A stretch of DNA of 64,000 bases, taken from assembly GCA_035278025.1 (NCBI GenBank), contig DATEJK010000165.1:1-64000 (forward strand). Direction: 5' to 3'. The notes beneath the pieces are model-generated. The model was not told the DNA's origin. It made no database searches and saw nothing but the letters and a program-made list of their open reading frames with translations. Each line of letters starts with the position of its first letter. The stretch's first letter is position 1. Shown piece after piece: positions 33,793-43,319 of the stretch. Source of the stretch: JAICWP01 sp035278025. Lineage in GTDB: Bacteria; Acidobacteriota; Terriglobia; Terriglobales; Acidobacteriaceae. Made by a program: the position numbers and the translations under genes.

Positions 33793-34301
33793 TTATTTCG
33801 GCGGGTAGGGCACGGCAAGCGGTTCGCCAGGCTTGGTGTCGAACGGCGGCATCTGGTTGTGAATATTAAGTGCCGCTACTCGCCAGGCATTGGCTTTCCT
33901 CACTGCCACAAAAGTGTCAATTTCCCCGTGGGGCGGAATCCGCGTGCCGTCATCCAGAACAATGACCTCGTTCCAGTAGGCCCGCGCCTGTATCAGGGCC
34001 ACGTCTGCGGAACAAAGCGGACGCGCTCAATCTTGTGATCTGGGCCGGGCTTGCCCTTATAGATGTTGGTGAAGGCCCAGGCCCACATCTGTTCGTTCTG
34101 AGCGCTGCTGGAGGTTGGCGTCCACTGGCCCAGGCGATTCACAATTTCGAAGTCCGGCGTCTGCAGGGCAGACAGAGTCTTGGCATCCAGGGAGCGATAG
34201 GCGGCATTCCAGCGGCTAATCAATTCACGTACCCCGCGCTCATCTGGGCCGCGGCTCTGGCAGCAGATGGTTACGGCCGCAATCCATCTCCTGGCCAACA
34301 T
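33793..34301 (-). pseudogene. SnoaL-like (NTF2 fold) protein broken by a frameshift
   Basis: ATG 34301 with AAGGAG upstream opens a frame reading GVRELISRWNAAYRSLDAKT, FEIVNRLGQWTPTSS and HKIERVRFVP, then stops at 33993. The neighbouring frame picks up exactly there with DVALIQARAYWNEVIVLDDG, FVAVRKANAWRVAALNIHNQ and ends at 33793. Joined, they make one SgcJ/EcaC- or DUF4440-like NTF2 domain of about 168 residues. The break is near 34005-34013 and equals loss of one base. Either a true recent mutation or a sequencing/assembly error. Confidence 0.7.
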
Positions 34302-34430
34302 CGGAATCTCCTTGTGCCCTCATCATAGGTAGGAGCGCGTATATTGGCACGGCTTTTCAGGGCTGTGTCGTTTCTTTTCGCGTGCTCGGTAGAACTTTCT
34401 GCGACGAGAACAAACCGCAATGCCGGGTGC

Positions 34431-36026
34431 TTAGCCAGGGCAGGCGGAGGGGGGAGCGTCGCCCAGCACTTGAAGCCCGACGACCTCAGCCGCCAACCGG
34501 GAACTGATCGCAGTGGCGCTAATTTCTGGAATCTTGAGGTCGGGCATGGGCCGGGCGGAGAACAGGCGGCGGCAGGGCTTGGCCAGCCAGCGGGCCCAGC
34601 GCGCCGACCAGGCAACGCGGGCACTGTCCGTGGCGATGCCGGTATCGGCGTACATCTGACGGTAGATTTTGGAGATAAGCACGAACGCCAGTTGGCTGCG
34701 CCAGGAGTTCAGAAACTGCGCCCGCTGCCAGATGGATTTCAGGCTGTAGAATTTGTCCCAAACTTCCTGCGTGTGATCGCGCACCTCGTCCGCCGACATG
34801 ATCGGGTGCGACCAATACAGTTTGGGGCGAAGCGCCGGCGGGATGAGCCAGCGGTGAGTAATGGGAACACCGGCGATCTGCGGCGGACGCTCGCCCAAGG
34901 CCTTTTCCCAGCGCTGAAAATCCACCGTGCCGGGAAACGGCGTCAACATCACAAATTGGGCAAAAGTGACATCCGCGCGCTGGGCGATCTCGGCAGTTGC
35001 CGCGAAGGTTTCCGGGCGATCACTGGGCAAGCCGAAGATGAATGATCCCAGCACGTGCACGCCATGGCGCCGGAAGGTCTGCAGCCGTTCCACCAGGTTT
35101 TCCCCGGCGGAGTTGAAATCCTTGTACACATTCTTTAGGCCCTCCGGAGTAACGGACTCCACGCCCACCAGAGCGCCCTTGATGCGGGCCGCGCGCATGG
35201 CCTCCAGAAAATCCGGGTCCTCGGCCGCTTCCATGGTGATCTGGGTGAAGAAAATCATGTCGGAGGGAAGCTGGGCCAGCCCCGCCATCAGGTGAAAGCG
35301 TTCCTCGCGCAAAACCTGCAATTCCTGGAGCCGGGCGGTATTATCCTGCTCCGCCGCCAGGCGTAGATCGGTGAGGGTCACCGGATAAAAGTTGTCGTCG
35401 GCCAGGGCTATAAAGCGGAATCCGAGGCGGCGTAGTTGCACAATTTCCTCAATCACAGCGCTAGAGGTACGTTGCCGCGGCCGCTGGCCATCCGTCCGCC
35501 AGACGGAACAAAAGGAACAGTGCTTGGGACAGCCGCGCACGGTCTGCACGGAGGCCCACATGTAACTCTGGCGCGGCACCAAGTCCCAGCGCGCGGGCAA
35601 GAAACTGCCGCCCTCGATGCGGCCGCCATGATAGAGCGGCTGAGGGGCGCCTTTGCCGCAGTCCGCCAGCACCAGCGGCCAGATCAGGTCGCCATCGCCC
35701 GTCACCACGGCATGCGCCGCTCCCAGCTCGGCGGCTTCTTTCGGGTAAAGGGTGGCATGGATACCACCGAAAATGACGTATGCTCCCCTAGCCCGAGCTT
35801 GCCTGCCGATCTCATAGCCGCGCAGCGCGTTGGCGGTGTGAATGCCAATGCCTATCACATCCCCGCTCTGCAAGGTCTCAAGATCGATCTTTTCCAGGGT
35901 TTCGTCCACCAGCACCGGGTCGCCGAAGTCTCGGGGGGTGGCTCCAGCCAGCACATATAACCAGCGGGGAGTTATAACAGCCGTACCGAAGGAGACATCG
36001 CTTGGATTAACAAGGTGGACCTTCAT
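34431..36026 (-). CDS. B12-binding radical SAM protein
   Basis: 531 residues from ATG 36026. N-terminal cobalamin-binding Rossmann-like domain (VHLVNPSDVSFGTAVITPRW, GIGIHTANALRGYEIG, YVIFGGIHATLYPKEAAELG), then the radical SAM cluster motif RGCPKHCSFCSVW (CxxxCxxC), LADDNFYP, and VESVTPEGLKNVYKDFN. C-terminal region with conserved Arg/Trp-rich helices. The family includes methylases and ring-forming enzymes (hopanoid HpnP/HpnR-like, BchE-like); the substrate here is unknown. A divergent O-methyltransferase lies about 390 bp away. Confidence 0.88.
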   Translation of the reverse strand: MKVHLVNPSDVSFGTAVITPRWLYVLAGATPRDFGDPVLVDETLEKIDLETLQSGDVIGIGIHTANALRGYEIGRQARARGAYVIFGGIHATLYPKEAAELGAAHAVVTGDGDLIWPLVLADCGKGAPQPLYHGGRIEGGSFLPARWDLVPRQSYMWASVQTVRGCPKHCSFCSVWRTDGQRPRQRTSSAVIEEIVQLRRLGFRFIALADDNFYPVTLTDLRLAAEQDNTARLQELQVLREERFHLMAGLAQLPSDMIFFTQITMEAAEDPDFLEAMRAARIKGALVGVESVTPEGLKNVYKDFNSAGENLVERLQTFRRHGVHVLGSFIFGLPSDRPETFAATAEIAQRADVTFAQFVMLTPFPGTVDFQRWEKALGERPPQIAGVPITHRWLIPPALRPKLYWSHPIMSADEVRDHTQEVWDKFYSLKSIWQRAQFLNSWRSQLAFVLISKIYRQMYADTGIATDSARVAWSARWARWLAKPCRRLFSARPMPDLKIPEISATAISSRLAAEVVGLQVLGDAPPSACPG

Positions 36027-36419
36027 TCGTGGTTTGGCCTCTCTGATACAGAGTCTAGGCAAGCACAGGGTTTCCGGAACACACTTCCCGGAAATAGGTT
36101 TGCTATTGAAATTGCCCCAACCGGAGCCACCGGGAATAAGCGGCCCACTGACGAACGAGGGTATTGTACCCGCATAACACTAAAGATGTAGCCGAATTGT
36201 TTGTGGTGGTCCGCATAGCGCCGGCCAATTGCTTTGCCAGCGCGGGATGTGATTCTTGCCGCAGACCGTACGGGATTGCGTGACGCTTCTTTGCGCTGAC
36301 TCCGCGGCTAACCTATCTGCTGCCCTGTGATACTCTTTGGCGGCACGCCGTCCGGTTTTTAGCGTGCTTCAGGCAGGACGCCTGTCCTTTTTCCCGGCAA
36401 ACCCCCTTTGGGAGCAGAA
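36027..36419. other. Spacer between the radical SAM and O-methyltransferase genes
   Basis: No gene or clear repeat seen. It must hold the two divergent promoters, but no strong -35/-10 pair is evident by eye. Confidence 0.5.
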
Positions 36420-37460
36420 ATGACAACAACACAAATTCCGGCTCGCACCGATAACGCGGCATTTGAACGGGTCATGCAACTGGCCCATGGGTTCGCGTTC
36501 TCCTCGGCGCTGTATGCCGCGACCAGGCTCGGCATTCCCGACCTGCTGGCGCAGCGTGCGAGGTCAAGCGCGGAACTAGCCGCCGCCACCGACTCGAACG
36601 AAGACGCCCTCTATCGTGTGCTACGGGCTTTGGCCATGCTGGGCGTTTTCGCGGAAAGCTCCGGCCGCCGTTTCATGCTCACTCCTCTCTCTGAAGCGCT
36701 GCGCAGCGATGCGCCGGGCAGCGCCCGGGAGCTGGTGCTGTGGATGGGCAACCGTTTCCACTTTCATGTGTGGGCGGAATTGTCGTACTCCCTAAAAACC
36801 GGCAAGCCCGCGGTGGAGCACGTTTACGGCAAGCCCGCCTTCGAAGCCATAGAAGCCCTGCCCGATGTGGCCCACGACTTCAATACCGCCATGACTTGCA
36901 TGAGCCGGCAGCTGGCTCCGGCGGTCCTGGATGCCTACGACTTTTCCGGCGTTGCCACTCTCATGGATGTCGCCGGCGGCCACGGCTTTATCCTGTGCGA
37001 GATCCTCAGCCGCTACCCCAGCCTGGAGGGTATCCTTTTCGATATGCCCAGCGTGGTGGAAGATCCCAAGTGCGCGCAGTGCCTGCTGAACGTGAACCAC
37101 CGCTGCCGCATTATCGCGGGCAACTTCTTCGAACACATCCCCGGCGGAGCTGAGGCGTATTACATGCAGCACATCATCCACGACTGGGACGACGAGCCCG
37201 CGCTCAAGATTCTGGGCAATTGCCGCGAGGCGCTACAGGGCCGAAAGAACGGCAAGCTGCTGGTGGTGGATTCGGTAATTCCACAGACTCCCGAGCCGCA
37301 CTTTGGCAAGTTGCTCGACATGGAGATGCTGTTGATGCCGGGCGGGCGGGAACGAACGGAGCCGGAATTCCGGACGCTCTTTGCCAAGGCTGGATTTGAG
37401 ATTACACGCATTGTGCCGACCAGCCGGCCTGATAGCGTGATCGAAGCCCGGCTGCGGTAA
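36420..37460 (+). CDS. SAM-dependent O-methyltransferase (acetylserotonin/hydroxyindole type)
   Basis: 346 residues from ATG 36420 (GGGAG upstream). N-terminal winged-helix dimerisation domain (residues 10-100: FAFSSALYAATRLGIPDLLA, EDALYRVLRALAMLGVFAE). Catalytic domain with TLMDVAGGHGFILCEIL (SAM motif I), GILFDMPSV, and YYMQHIIHDWDDEPALKIL, where the His of HDWDD is the general base. The C-terminal part has LLVVDSVIP and LLDMEMLLMPGG. Small-molecule phenol or hydroxyl methylation is expected. Convergent with the VWFA gene 16 bp downstream. Confidence 0.9.
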   Translation: MTTTQIPARTDNAAFERVMQLAHGFAFSSALYAATRLGIPDLLAQRARSSAELAAATDSNEDALYRVLRALAMLGVFAESSGRRFMLTPLSEALRSDAPGSARELVLWMGNRFHFHVWAELSYSLKTGKPAVEHVYGKPAFEAIEALPDVAHDFNTAMTCMSRQLAPAVLDAYDFSGVATLMDVAGGHGFILCEILSRYPSLEGILFDMPSVVEDPKCAQCLLNVNHRCRIIAGNFFEHIPGGAEAYYMQHIIHDWDDEPALKILGNCREALQGRKNGKLLVVDSVIPQTPEPHFGKLLDMEMLLMPGGRERTEPEFRTLFAKAGFEITRIVPTSRPDSVIEARLR

Positions 37461-37476
37461 AGGATTGATTTTTAAG

Positions 37477-39654
37477 TCACGGCTGCGACGCCGGCGGGCG
37501 GGATGATGGCAATCGTTCCGCCTGCTGAGAGCCCGCATTTGTCGCCTCGCCGGGCGGGCGCACCAGCAGCGCCAGACGGGGAAATAGAAAGCTCCCTGCG
37601 GCATCGTCAATCACGTTTACCTGGCAGGTGTAAAAGCCCGGCTTCAATTCCTTCAGCGGGATCTCCACCTGGAAGGCGGCGGCATGCCGGTCTGTGGTAT
37701 TGAGCTGTTGCGCGGTCAGCAACGGCGTCTCGTAGGCCTTTTTGTCGCCTTGAAAAAACGCCACATTGGTCAGCAGCCGGATGCTTGAAACGGTGCTCGC
37801 GCGCTGCCGCGGACCGGGGCCCTGGTCGACTGCCTCGCGCGCGGGGTCATATACCTCGTAGTAGAGATAGAGTTGCTGGCTGGGGGAGAACACATGGGTA
37901 ACGCTGGGCACCAGTTCCCAGCCGCCGCGCACCAGGGGATTGTCTTCGTGCCCTTTGGCCGGCTGCCGCTGACCAGCCAGAACCACCGTGCTCATCTTCA
38001 GTGGGGCGTTGTTCATGTCAGGAATCACCAGGTCGGTTTCGAACGATCCCGTCCTGCCGGTCTGGTTCTCGCGCACAATAAATTTCAGGTGATAGTTCCC
38101 TGCCGGAAGCACTAACCCGCTGTCATACTGAACATTCTTACGCTGCACTTCCAGCGAACCGCGCACCGTCAACTTCACCGTATCGCGCACGCGGGCCATG
38201 GGCCGCCTGGCCGGATCGAGGACCACTCCCAGCACGTCAATGGTGGCGCGGTCCTGGTCCTTGCTGCGGCTAAAGGGTATTTCTGACCCCGGAATGACAA
38301 TCGAAACCGGCACGTAAAACTTATTTTTACCCAGGCGGAAATATCCTGCTGAAAGGAAAACGGGCAGGTCGGTGCTGGGCAGATCGGAGGCCAGCTCCTG
38401 CTCCAGCTGGTTCTCGCGATCCTCGCGATTGGTATGGCGAAAATCCGCCGGGGCGTAGTAGCCGCGGCGATAGACCAGCTTCAGGTCCGGCCGGTTCACC
38501 CGCACCGCGATGCGCCGAAATCGTCCGTCGCGCGCAGGATTGCTGCTGCGATAGCCGAGCAGGTAATAAGTTGAGGTGTCTTCCTGCACCCGGCGGAAGA
38601 CCTGGCTGAAGTCGTTGCTGTCGAGGAAGGCGCGGCCACCGGTGTCGCCCGCCAGCGTGACCAGCGTTTCCTGGGTGGAAAAATTAGAATTGTACTGATT
38701 GAGGGTTGATTTCCCCGAATAAGGCGCGGTGCCGCGCAGGCTGGCCTGTTGCGCTTCGCCTCCCGGCACCATCGCCTGCAAGCCGCGGGTGTCAGTGGCA
38801 TAGATGGAAACGTTGGAGCGGACCGCCGCGTTGATGGTGGCCCGCAACTCTGACTGGTTCTCCACGCCCGTACGATCCATCCCGCTGGCGAAATAGATAA
38901 TAGATTTTTTCTGGTCAACCTGGGCCATGGACTCGGCCAGCGCGCGCAGCGACTCCAGCCGCCTGTCGGTGTTGAAGACGTTGTACTCGGTGTCGTCGGG
39001 AGTGAACGGCTGCGAGCTCTCGGGCGTGCCCTCGGTTGTGCCCGTCGCACCTTCTTCGTAACCCTGACCGCTGTTGGAGCTGAAACTGTCCACGGCCTTC
39101 AGCAGCAGCGTGCGGTCGGCGGTAAAATCCTGGTTGACGAGCAACGAGGAATCCAGCGAGGCCACCGCGACCAGGTCGGCGGGAGCCATCTGCCTATTGA
39201 TGTAGTCTTCCGCGGCTTTGACTGAGCGGTCCACCTCCTCCGGTTGCATGGAGCTGAGGTCAAAGAACAGCACCACCAGGCGGCGGTCTTTCACGGCGTT
39301 CTTATCTACTTGCGGGACCGAGGTGCCCGGGGCGCTCTGGGCGGTGAGGACCGTGGCCTCCTGCACGCTCGCAGGCAGGGCAATTTCGGTGTTTTCGATG
39401 TCGAACGACGCGATACGCTGCGGTTTTTCATCTTCCAACACAGTGAAATCGTTGGCAGTGAGACCGCGCACCAGGTTGCCCTCACGATCGCGCACGGTAA
39501 CGTTCACCAGCACCAGTTCGCTCAAGGCGCGGAAAGTGTATTGACGCTGGCGCGGGGTTTGGGCCGGCATTTGCCCGGCAAACAATGCCGCGCACAACAA
39601 AACTGCCACCAGCCGCGCGGCCCACCACTTTCGATATTGACCCATGTACCTCAT
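37477..39654 (-). CDS. VWFA-related Acidobacterial domain protein, exported
   Basis: 725 residues from ATG 39654 (ATG 39645 also possible). Signal peptide WAARLVAVLLCAALFAGQMP. The mature part opens with YTFRALSELVLVNVTVRDRE, GLTANDFTVLEDEKPQRI: the hallmark of the Acidobacteria-specific VWFA family. The VWA domain has VVLFFDLSSM (MIDAS-like DLSS) and later IIYFASGMDRTG, IYATDTRGLQ and YYLLGYRS. A beta-rich C-terminal half follows. Function is not known; probably a periplasmic or surface adhesion/assembly protein. Its start is five bases after the stop of the TonB-dependent receptor gene, so both form one operon. Confidence 0.9.
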   Translation of the reverse strand: MRYMGQYRKWWAARLVAVLLCAALFAGQMPAQTPRQRQYTFRALSELVLVNVTVRDREGNLVRGLTANDFTVLEDEKPQRIASFDIENTEIALPASVQEATVLTAQSAPGTSVPQVDKNAVKDRRLVVLFFDLSSMQPEEVDRSVKAAEDYINRQMAPADLVAVASLDSSLLVNQDFTADRTLLLKAVDSFSSNSGQGYEEGATGTTEGTPESSQPFTPDDTEYNVFNTDRRLESLRALAESMAQVDQKKSIIYFASGMDRTGVENQSELRATINAAVRSNVSIYATDTRGLQAMVPGGEAQQASLRGTAPYSGKSTLNQYNSNFSTQETLVTLAGDTGGRAFLDSNDFSQVFRRVQEDTSTYYLLGYRSSNPARDGRFRRIAVRVNRPDLKLVYRRGYYAPADFRHTNREDRENQLEQELASDLPSTDLPVFLSAGYFRLGKNKFYVPVSIVIPGSEIPFSRSKDQDRATIDVLGVVLDPARRPMARVRDTVKLTVRGSLEVQRKNVQYDSGLVLPAGNYHLKFIVRENQTGRTGSFETDLVIPDMNNAPLKMSTVVLAGQRQPAKGHEDNPLVRGGWELVPSVTHVFSPSQQLYLYYEVYDPAREAVDQGPGPRQRASTVSSIRLLTNVAFFQGDKKAYETPLLTAQQLNTTDRHAAAFQVEIPLKELKPGFYTCQVNVIDDAAGSFLFPRLALLVRPPGEATNAGSQQAERLPSSRPPASQP

Positions 39655-39659
39655 CTTGT

Positions 39660-42600
39660 TCAGAAACGGTAGCGCAGCGCCAACTGCATCTGGCGCATGT
39701 TGCCGGCCGCGGTTACCCGCCCGAAAGAAGGAGAATTCACGGTGGTGTCAATCACTGTGAACTGCGGCGTGTTGAAGACGTTGCTAGCTTGCGCGCGCAC
39801 TTCCAACATGCGCGCCTCTCCCATGGGGATCACCTTGGTCATGGCCATGTCACAAAGAAGGATGGGCGGACCGACGATAGTGTTCCTGCCTGCATCGCCA
39901 AACTGGCCAGCAGGGGGCGCTACGAAGGCCGCGGTGTTGAACCATTCGCCCACCGTGGGATTGGGAAGGCTGACTGGCTGTCCGGTAACATCAGCGCGCA
40001 AGGTGCCGTTGATGCCGCGATTGACGTCGGTGAAGGAGCCCAGCACGCGCGGTGTGAACGGCATGCCCGACTCGATGCTCCAGTCGCCGCTCCATTGCCA
40101 GTCGCCGAACAGGTCCCGCAGCACGCCGCGCTGCACCAGAAAGCGCTTGTTCGCCCCAAAGGGCAGTTCCCACAAGTAGTCCGCCGTGAAGCGGTGGCGC
40201 TGGTCGAAGCTGGAGAGTCCGCGCTCGGCCGCCAGGTCGAAGGCATTCTGGGCCACGATGGAGGCGCCGCTGCCCAGGGAGGAGGCGTTGTCAACGGATT
40301 TGGAGAAGGTGTAGGTGCCGCCAACGGAAATGCCTCCCTGCAGGCGCTTACGGACGCGCAGGCTGGCGGCATGAGCCACGGAATCACCTGCGGAAGTCTC
40401 CCAGAAGAAGGGTTGCACTCCCGGCAGCAATAGGCCCGTGGCCGTGCGGTTGGGAGCTTCCACAACGTCCAGACGCGTGCCTTTGGTGCCGGTGTAATCC
40501 AGGTTCAGAAGGATGGTGGAAGTCAGTTCCTGCTGCACGTCGAGATTCCAGATTTGCACGTAGCCGAGGCGGTAGTTCGGATCCACCGCGTAAGTGTTGG
40601 TGATGGTTTGCGGAGCAGGGGCCGGGAAGCCGTTCTGAAGCGTTAGCGGCGATAGTGGCGACGCGATATTGGTTGAAGTCAGCGAGAAGGGGGGCTGAAA
40701 CGCCAACTGCTGCGCAATATCGGAATAGGCGCTGGTATTGTAGTTGATGCCATACCCGGCGCGCACCACGGTGTTGGCTAGAGCTTTCCAGGCAATGCCC
40801 AGGCGGGGGGCGAAATTGTTGCGGTCGGGGCGCACCAGGGTAGCGGGAAACTCGCCATGAAAGGGGCCGCTCTGGCCGGGAAGTACCCGCGTTACGCAGG
40901 CGGTTTGCAGTCCCGCGCAGGCCAGCAGGTTGGGCGCCAGGTCCAGATTAGCGATCTGGTTGTTGGTTTCGCTAAAAGGAGAAAAATATTCGTAGCGCAA
41001 ACCGAAATTCAGGGTCAGATTGCCGCGCAAGCGCCAGTCGTCCTGCAGGAAAAGGTCCCAAGAGTTGCCGCGGAGGTGATAGTTGTTGCTGCCGTATTGC
41101 ACTGCGGTCAACTGCGGCAGACCGAGGAGAAAATCGGCAAAATCGTATCCCGTGCCGGGTAGCGCTTTGCCATTGACCATCTCCGCCGTGTTTACCCCGG
41201 TAAAGGTAAAACGTCCGCGGGCGTTGTTGTCGGTCTCAGTGTTGAGCTGAATGCGGCGGAAGTCTCCGCCCCACCGCACCGTGTGCCGTCCCTGGCGCCA
41301 GATCATGAAATCGGAGAAGCTCCAAGTCTGGTCGCGCTGCAGCAGCGGATTGGTGTCGTTAATGGGGCCAAAGCTGGTAAGCGATAGGTTCGGCAGCCCC
41401 CAGTCAAATGGGTTTTGCGACACTCCCGTAATGCCCAGGTTGCCAGTGATGTTCTGCAGGTAAGCATAGAGATTGCGCGTGGATATGGTTTCGCGGTTGT
41501 AATCCATGCGCGCGATGTTGGTGATCTTACCAAGGCTGCGCACATAGCCGAGAGGCACGTCAAAACCGCGCGCCGAAGTGTTACCGCCTACAGTGGGATA
41601 GGGATTGGTCAGCCCCGCATTCGAATTGTGATAGTGAAATCCGCCGTTCAGGTTGTTGCGTTTGCCGCCATGCCGCCAGGGGCCGATGGTGCCGCCGAAT
41701 GAGTGCACCAAGTGGACATTCAAATTGTTTTCGTTATCGGTGGCGGAGGTGAGGTAGTGAAAGTTGTCCACCGTGCCGGGCAGGTTAGGCGCAGGAATGA
41801 ACTGCAGCAGCCCGCGCGCCGCCGGGTTAATCTGCGATTGCGGAATTACGCCCCCCGCGAATGGCTGCCCGCTCAGCGGGTTGATGATGGTCACCGGAGA
41901 ACCGGCGTTCGGGCCGGAGCGGACCAGCGTACTAAAAAAAGCACCATTGCGTTCCGCCAGCGTGGGGACGGTGGAAAAGGCGTCGTAGGGATCGGCGGAA
42001 CGCAGGCCGGTGTAGGAGAGGAAGAAAAAAGTCTTGTCACCGCCGTTATAGATTTTAGGAATATTGAGCGGCCCGCCCAGCCCGCCACCGAACTTGTGCT
42101 GCACATAGCCCGGCTTCGAAACGGGTGCCCCGGTAAGCGAGTAGGGCGCGGCATCCAACGCAGCATCGCCCAGGTCGTAAAACAATGTGCCATGCGGGCG
42201 GTTGATGTTGAAACGGCCGCGGCCGCCAAAAATCATCATAGGCCCACCTCCACCCCCGCCGCCTCGCGGAGCCCCGCCCGGCCCTACAGGCCCACTTGGA
42301 CCGCCTGGACCGCCAGGTCCTCCGGGCGCACTTGTCCCTTGGTGATACCCATTGGCGTCCGCACGCTGCTCGCGCCACTCGCGCATGCGCTGCTCCATCT
42401 CAGCGGTGCTGAGACCGGCAAACACACTGTTGACGGTGTTACCGGAGACCGCCACTGATTCGGTAGCGGCATTGGGCGCCATGCCCGGCACCGGCATCCC
42501 CTGGGGGACGACATGATCGCCCTGAGCGTTTCCGCCCTCTTCGCCATTGGCGGAAAACATGGCCTGCATGGCCGCGTCGCCTTGCCCACCAACTCGGCCC

Positions 42601-43040
42601 ATGCCGGGAAATCTGCCTCCGCTGGGCATCTGGTGGATGCGGGACTGCAACACCAAATCGAAATCCGCCCGCACGCGTGGAACAGTATTGTTGATGACCA
42701 CCTCGCGCGAGGCCGTGGCGAAGGCCGTCATCTCCACTTCCACGGAATAGTCGCCGGCGGCAAGCGGCAACCTATAACTGCCGTCGGGATGGCTGGTGGC
42801 GGCGACGCGGGTACCGGTATCTGCTTCCGCGGCCGTGACTGTCGCTCCGGGCACCGCCATGTTGCCCGACCTTACGATCCCGTAGACTTCGCCCGCCACC
42901 GGCTTCGATACATTCTGGGCGTAACCTTCAGCGCCCGCAGCTGTCAGTATTGCCAGCCCGGCCAGCAGCGCGCGAAAGCAATAACGGCCTTTCAACAAGC
43001 GCGAGCCACGAAAGCAGGAAATGTCTTTTGCTGAATTCAT
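39660..43040 (-). CDS. Oar-like TonB-dependent receptor with carboxypeptidase-regulatory domain
   Basis: 1126 residues from ATG 43040 (GTG 43049 possible). Signal peptide around CFRALLAGLAILTAAGAEGY. Residues 50-130 form a CarboxypepD_reg-like Ig domain (GEVYGIVRSGNMAVPGATVT, GSYRLPLAAGDYSVEVEM). A Gly/Pro-rich linker (residues 243-270, GGPGGPSGPVGPGG and onward) precedes a plug-like region and a long beta-barrel with NLNLDYTGTKGTRLD and LRYEYFSPF, ending in ALRYRF, the aromatic C-terminus of outer-membrane barrels. Myxococcus Oar and the many Acidobacteria homologues are the closest type. Ligand unknown. A CpxR-type palindrome lies about 105 bp upstream. Confidence 0.9.
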   Translation of the reverse strand: MNSAKDISCFRGSRLLKGRYCFRALLAGLAILTAAGAEGYAQNVSKPVAGEVYGIVRSGNMAVPGATVTAAEADTGTRVAATSHPDGSYRLPLAAGDYSVEVEMTAFATASREVVINNTVPRVRADFDLVLQSRIHQMPSGGRFPGMGRVGGQGDAAMQAMFSANGEEGGNAQGDHVVPQGMPVPGMAPNAATESVAVSGNTVNSVFAGLSTAEMEQRMREWREQRADANGYHQGTSAPGGPGGPGGPSGPVGPGGAPRGGGGGGGPMMIFGGRGRFNINRPHGTLFYDLGDAALDAAPYSLTGAPVSKPGYVQHKFGGGLGGPLNIPKIYNGGDKTFFFLSYTGLRSADPYDAFSTVPTLAERNGAFFSTLVRSGPNAGSPVTIINPLSGQPFAGGVIPQSQINPAARGLLQFIPAPNLPGTVDNFHYLTSATDNENNLNVHLVHSFGGTIGPWRHGGKRNNLNGGFHYHNSNAGLTNPYPTVGGNTSARGFDVPLGYVRSLGKITNIARMDYNRETISTRNLYAYLQNITGNLGITGVSQNPFDWGLPNLSLTSFGPINDTNPLLQRDQTWSFSDFMIWRQGRHTVRWGGDFRRIQLNTETDNNARGRFTFTGVNTAEMVNGKALPGTGYDFADFLLGLPQLTAVQYGSNNYHLRGNSWDLFLQDDWRLRGNLTLNFGLRYEYFSPFSETNNQIANLDLAPNLLACAGLQTACVTRVLPGQSGPFHGEFPATLVRPDRNNFAPRLGIAWKALANTVVRAGYGINYNTSAYSDIAQQLAFQPPFSLTSTNIASPLSPLTLQNGFPAPAPQTITNTYAVDPNYRLGYVQIWNLDVQQELTSTILLNLDYTGTKGTRLDVVEAPNRTATGLLLPGVQPFFWETSAGDSVAHAASLRVRKRLQGGISVGGTYTFSKSVDNASSLGSGASIVAQNAFDLAAERGLSSFDQRHRFTADYLWELPFGANKRFLVQRGVLRDLFGDWQWSGDWSIESGMPFTPRVLGSFTDVNRGINGTLRADVTGQPVSLPNPTVGEWFNTAAFVAPPAGQFGDAGRNTIVGPPILLCDMAMTKVIPMGEARMLEVRAQASNVFNTPQFTVIDTTVNSPSFGRVTAAGNMRQMQLALRYRF

Positions 43041-43127
43041 CTCAGGCACTGGAAAACGGAGCTAAACAGTTGTCGCTGGAGGCTGAGTTCGTCTCTTACC
43101 ATCTATCATGAACGCGGCAAAGATTCG

Positions 43128-43142
43128 GTAAAAAGTAGGTAA
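43128..43142 (-). promoter_or_regulatory. Additional GTAA half-sites next to the CpxR-type array
   Basis: GTAAA at 43128-43132 and GTAA at 43139-43142 continue the phase of the GTAAA boxes at 43149 and 43159 (starts 11 and 10 bp apart), extending the array toward the TonB receptor gene. This extension is absent from the 51.1-kb copy. Confidence 0.4.
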
Positions 43143-43145
43143 GCG

Positions 43146-43185
43146 AACGTAAAGATTTGTAAAACGTGTCTTACATTTCTTTACA
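43146..43185. promoter_or_regulatory. Palindromic quadruple CpxR-type box (copy 1)
   Basis: Boxes GTAAA (43149), GTAAA (43159), then inverted CTTAC (43170) and TTTAC (43180), all on a 10-bp phase around one centre. The first two form GTAAA-N5-GTAAA, the known CpxR consensus. The 40-bp block matches the block at 51098-51137 at 31 positions, and the differences cluster in the seven-base centre. It lies between the divergent Oar-like receptor and the class III aminotransferase genes. Confidence 0.75.
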
Positions 43186-43319
43186 CCCTGGCTGCTGCAT
43201 GTGTTGTTAAAGTAGATAAGATTCGTCAAGGCATGTTTGTGGGCATGCCGCCCAAAAGCCTGTCCCGCGCCGCTTCGGGCCCACGCCAACTTTTTCTGTA
43301 GCAGTGTTAGTACAACCCA

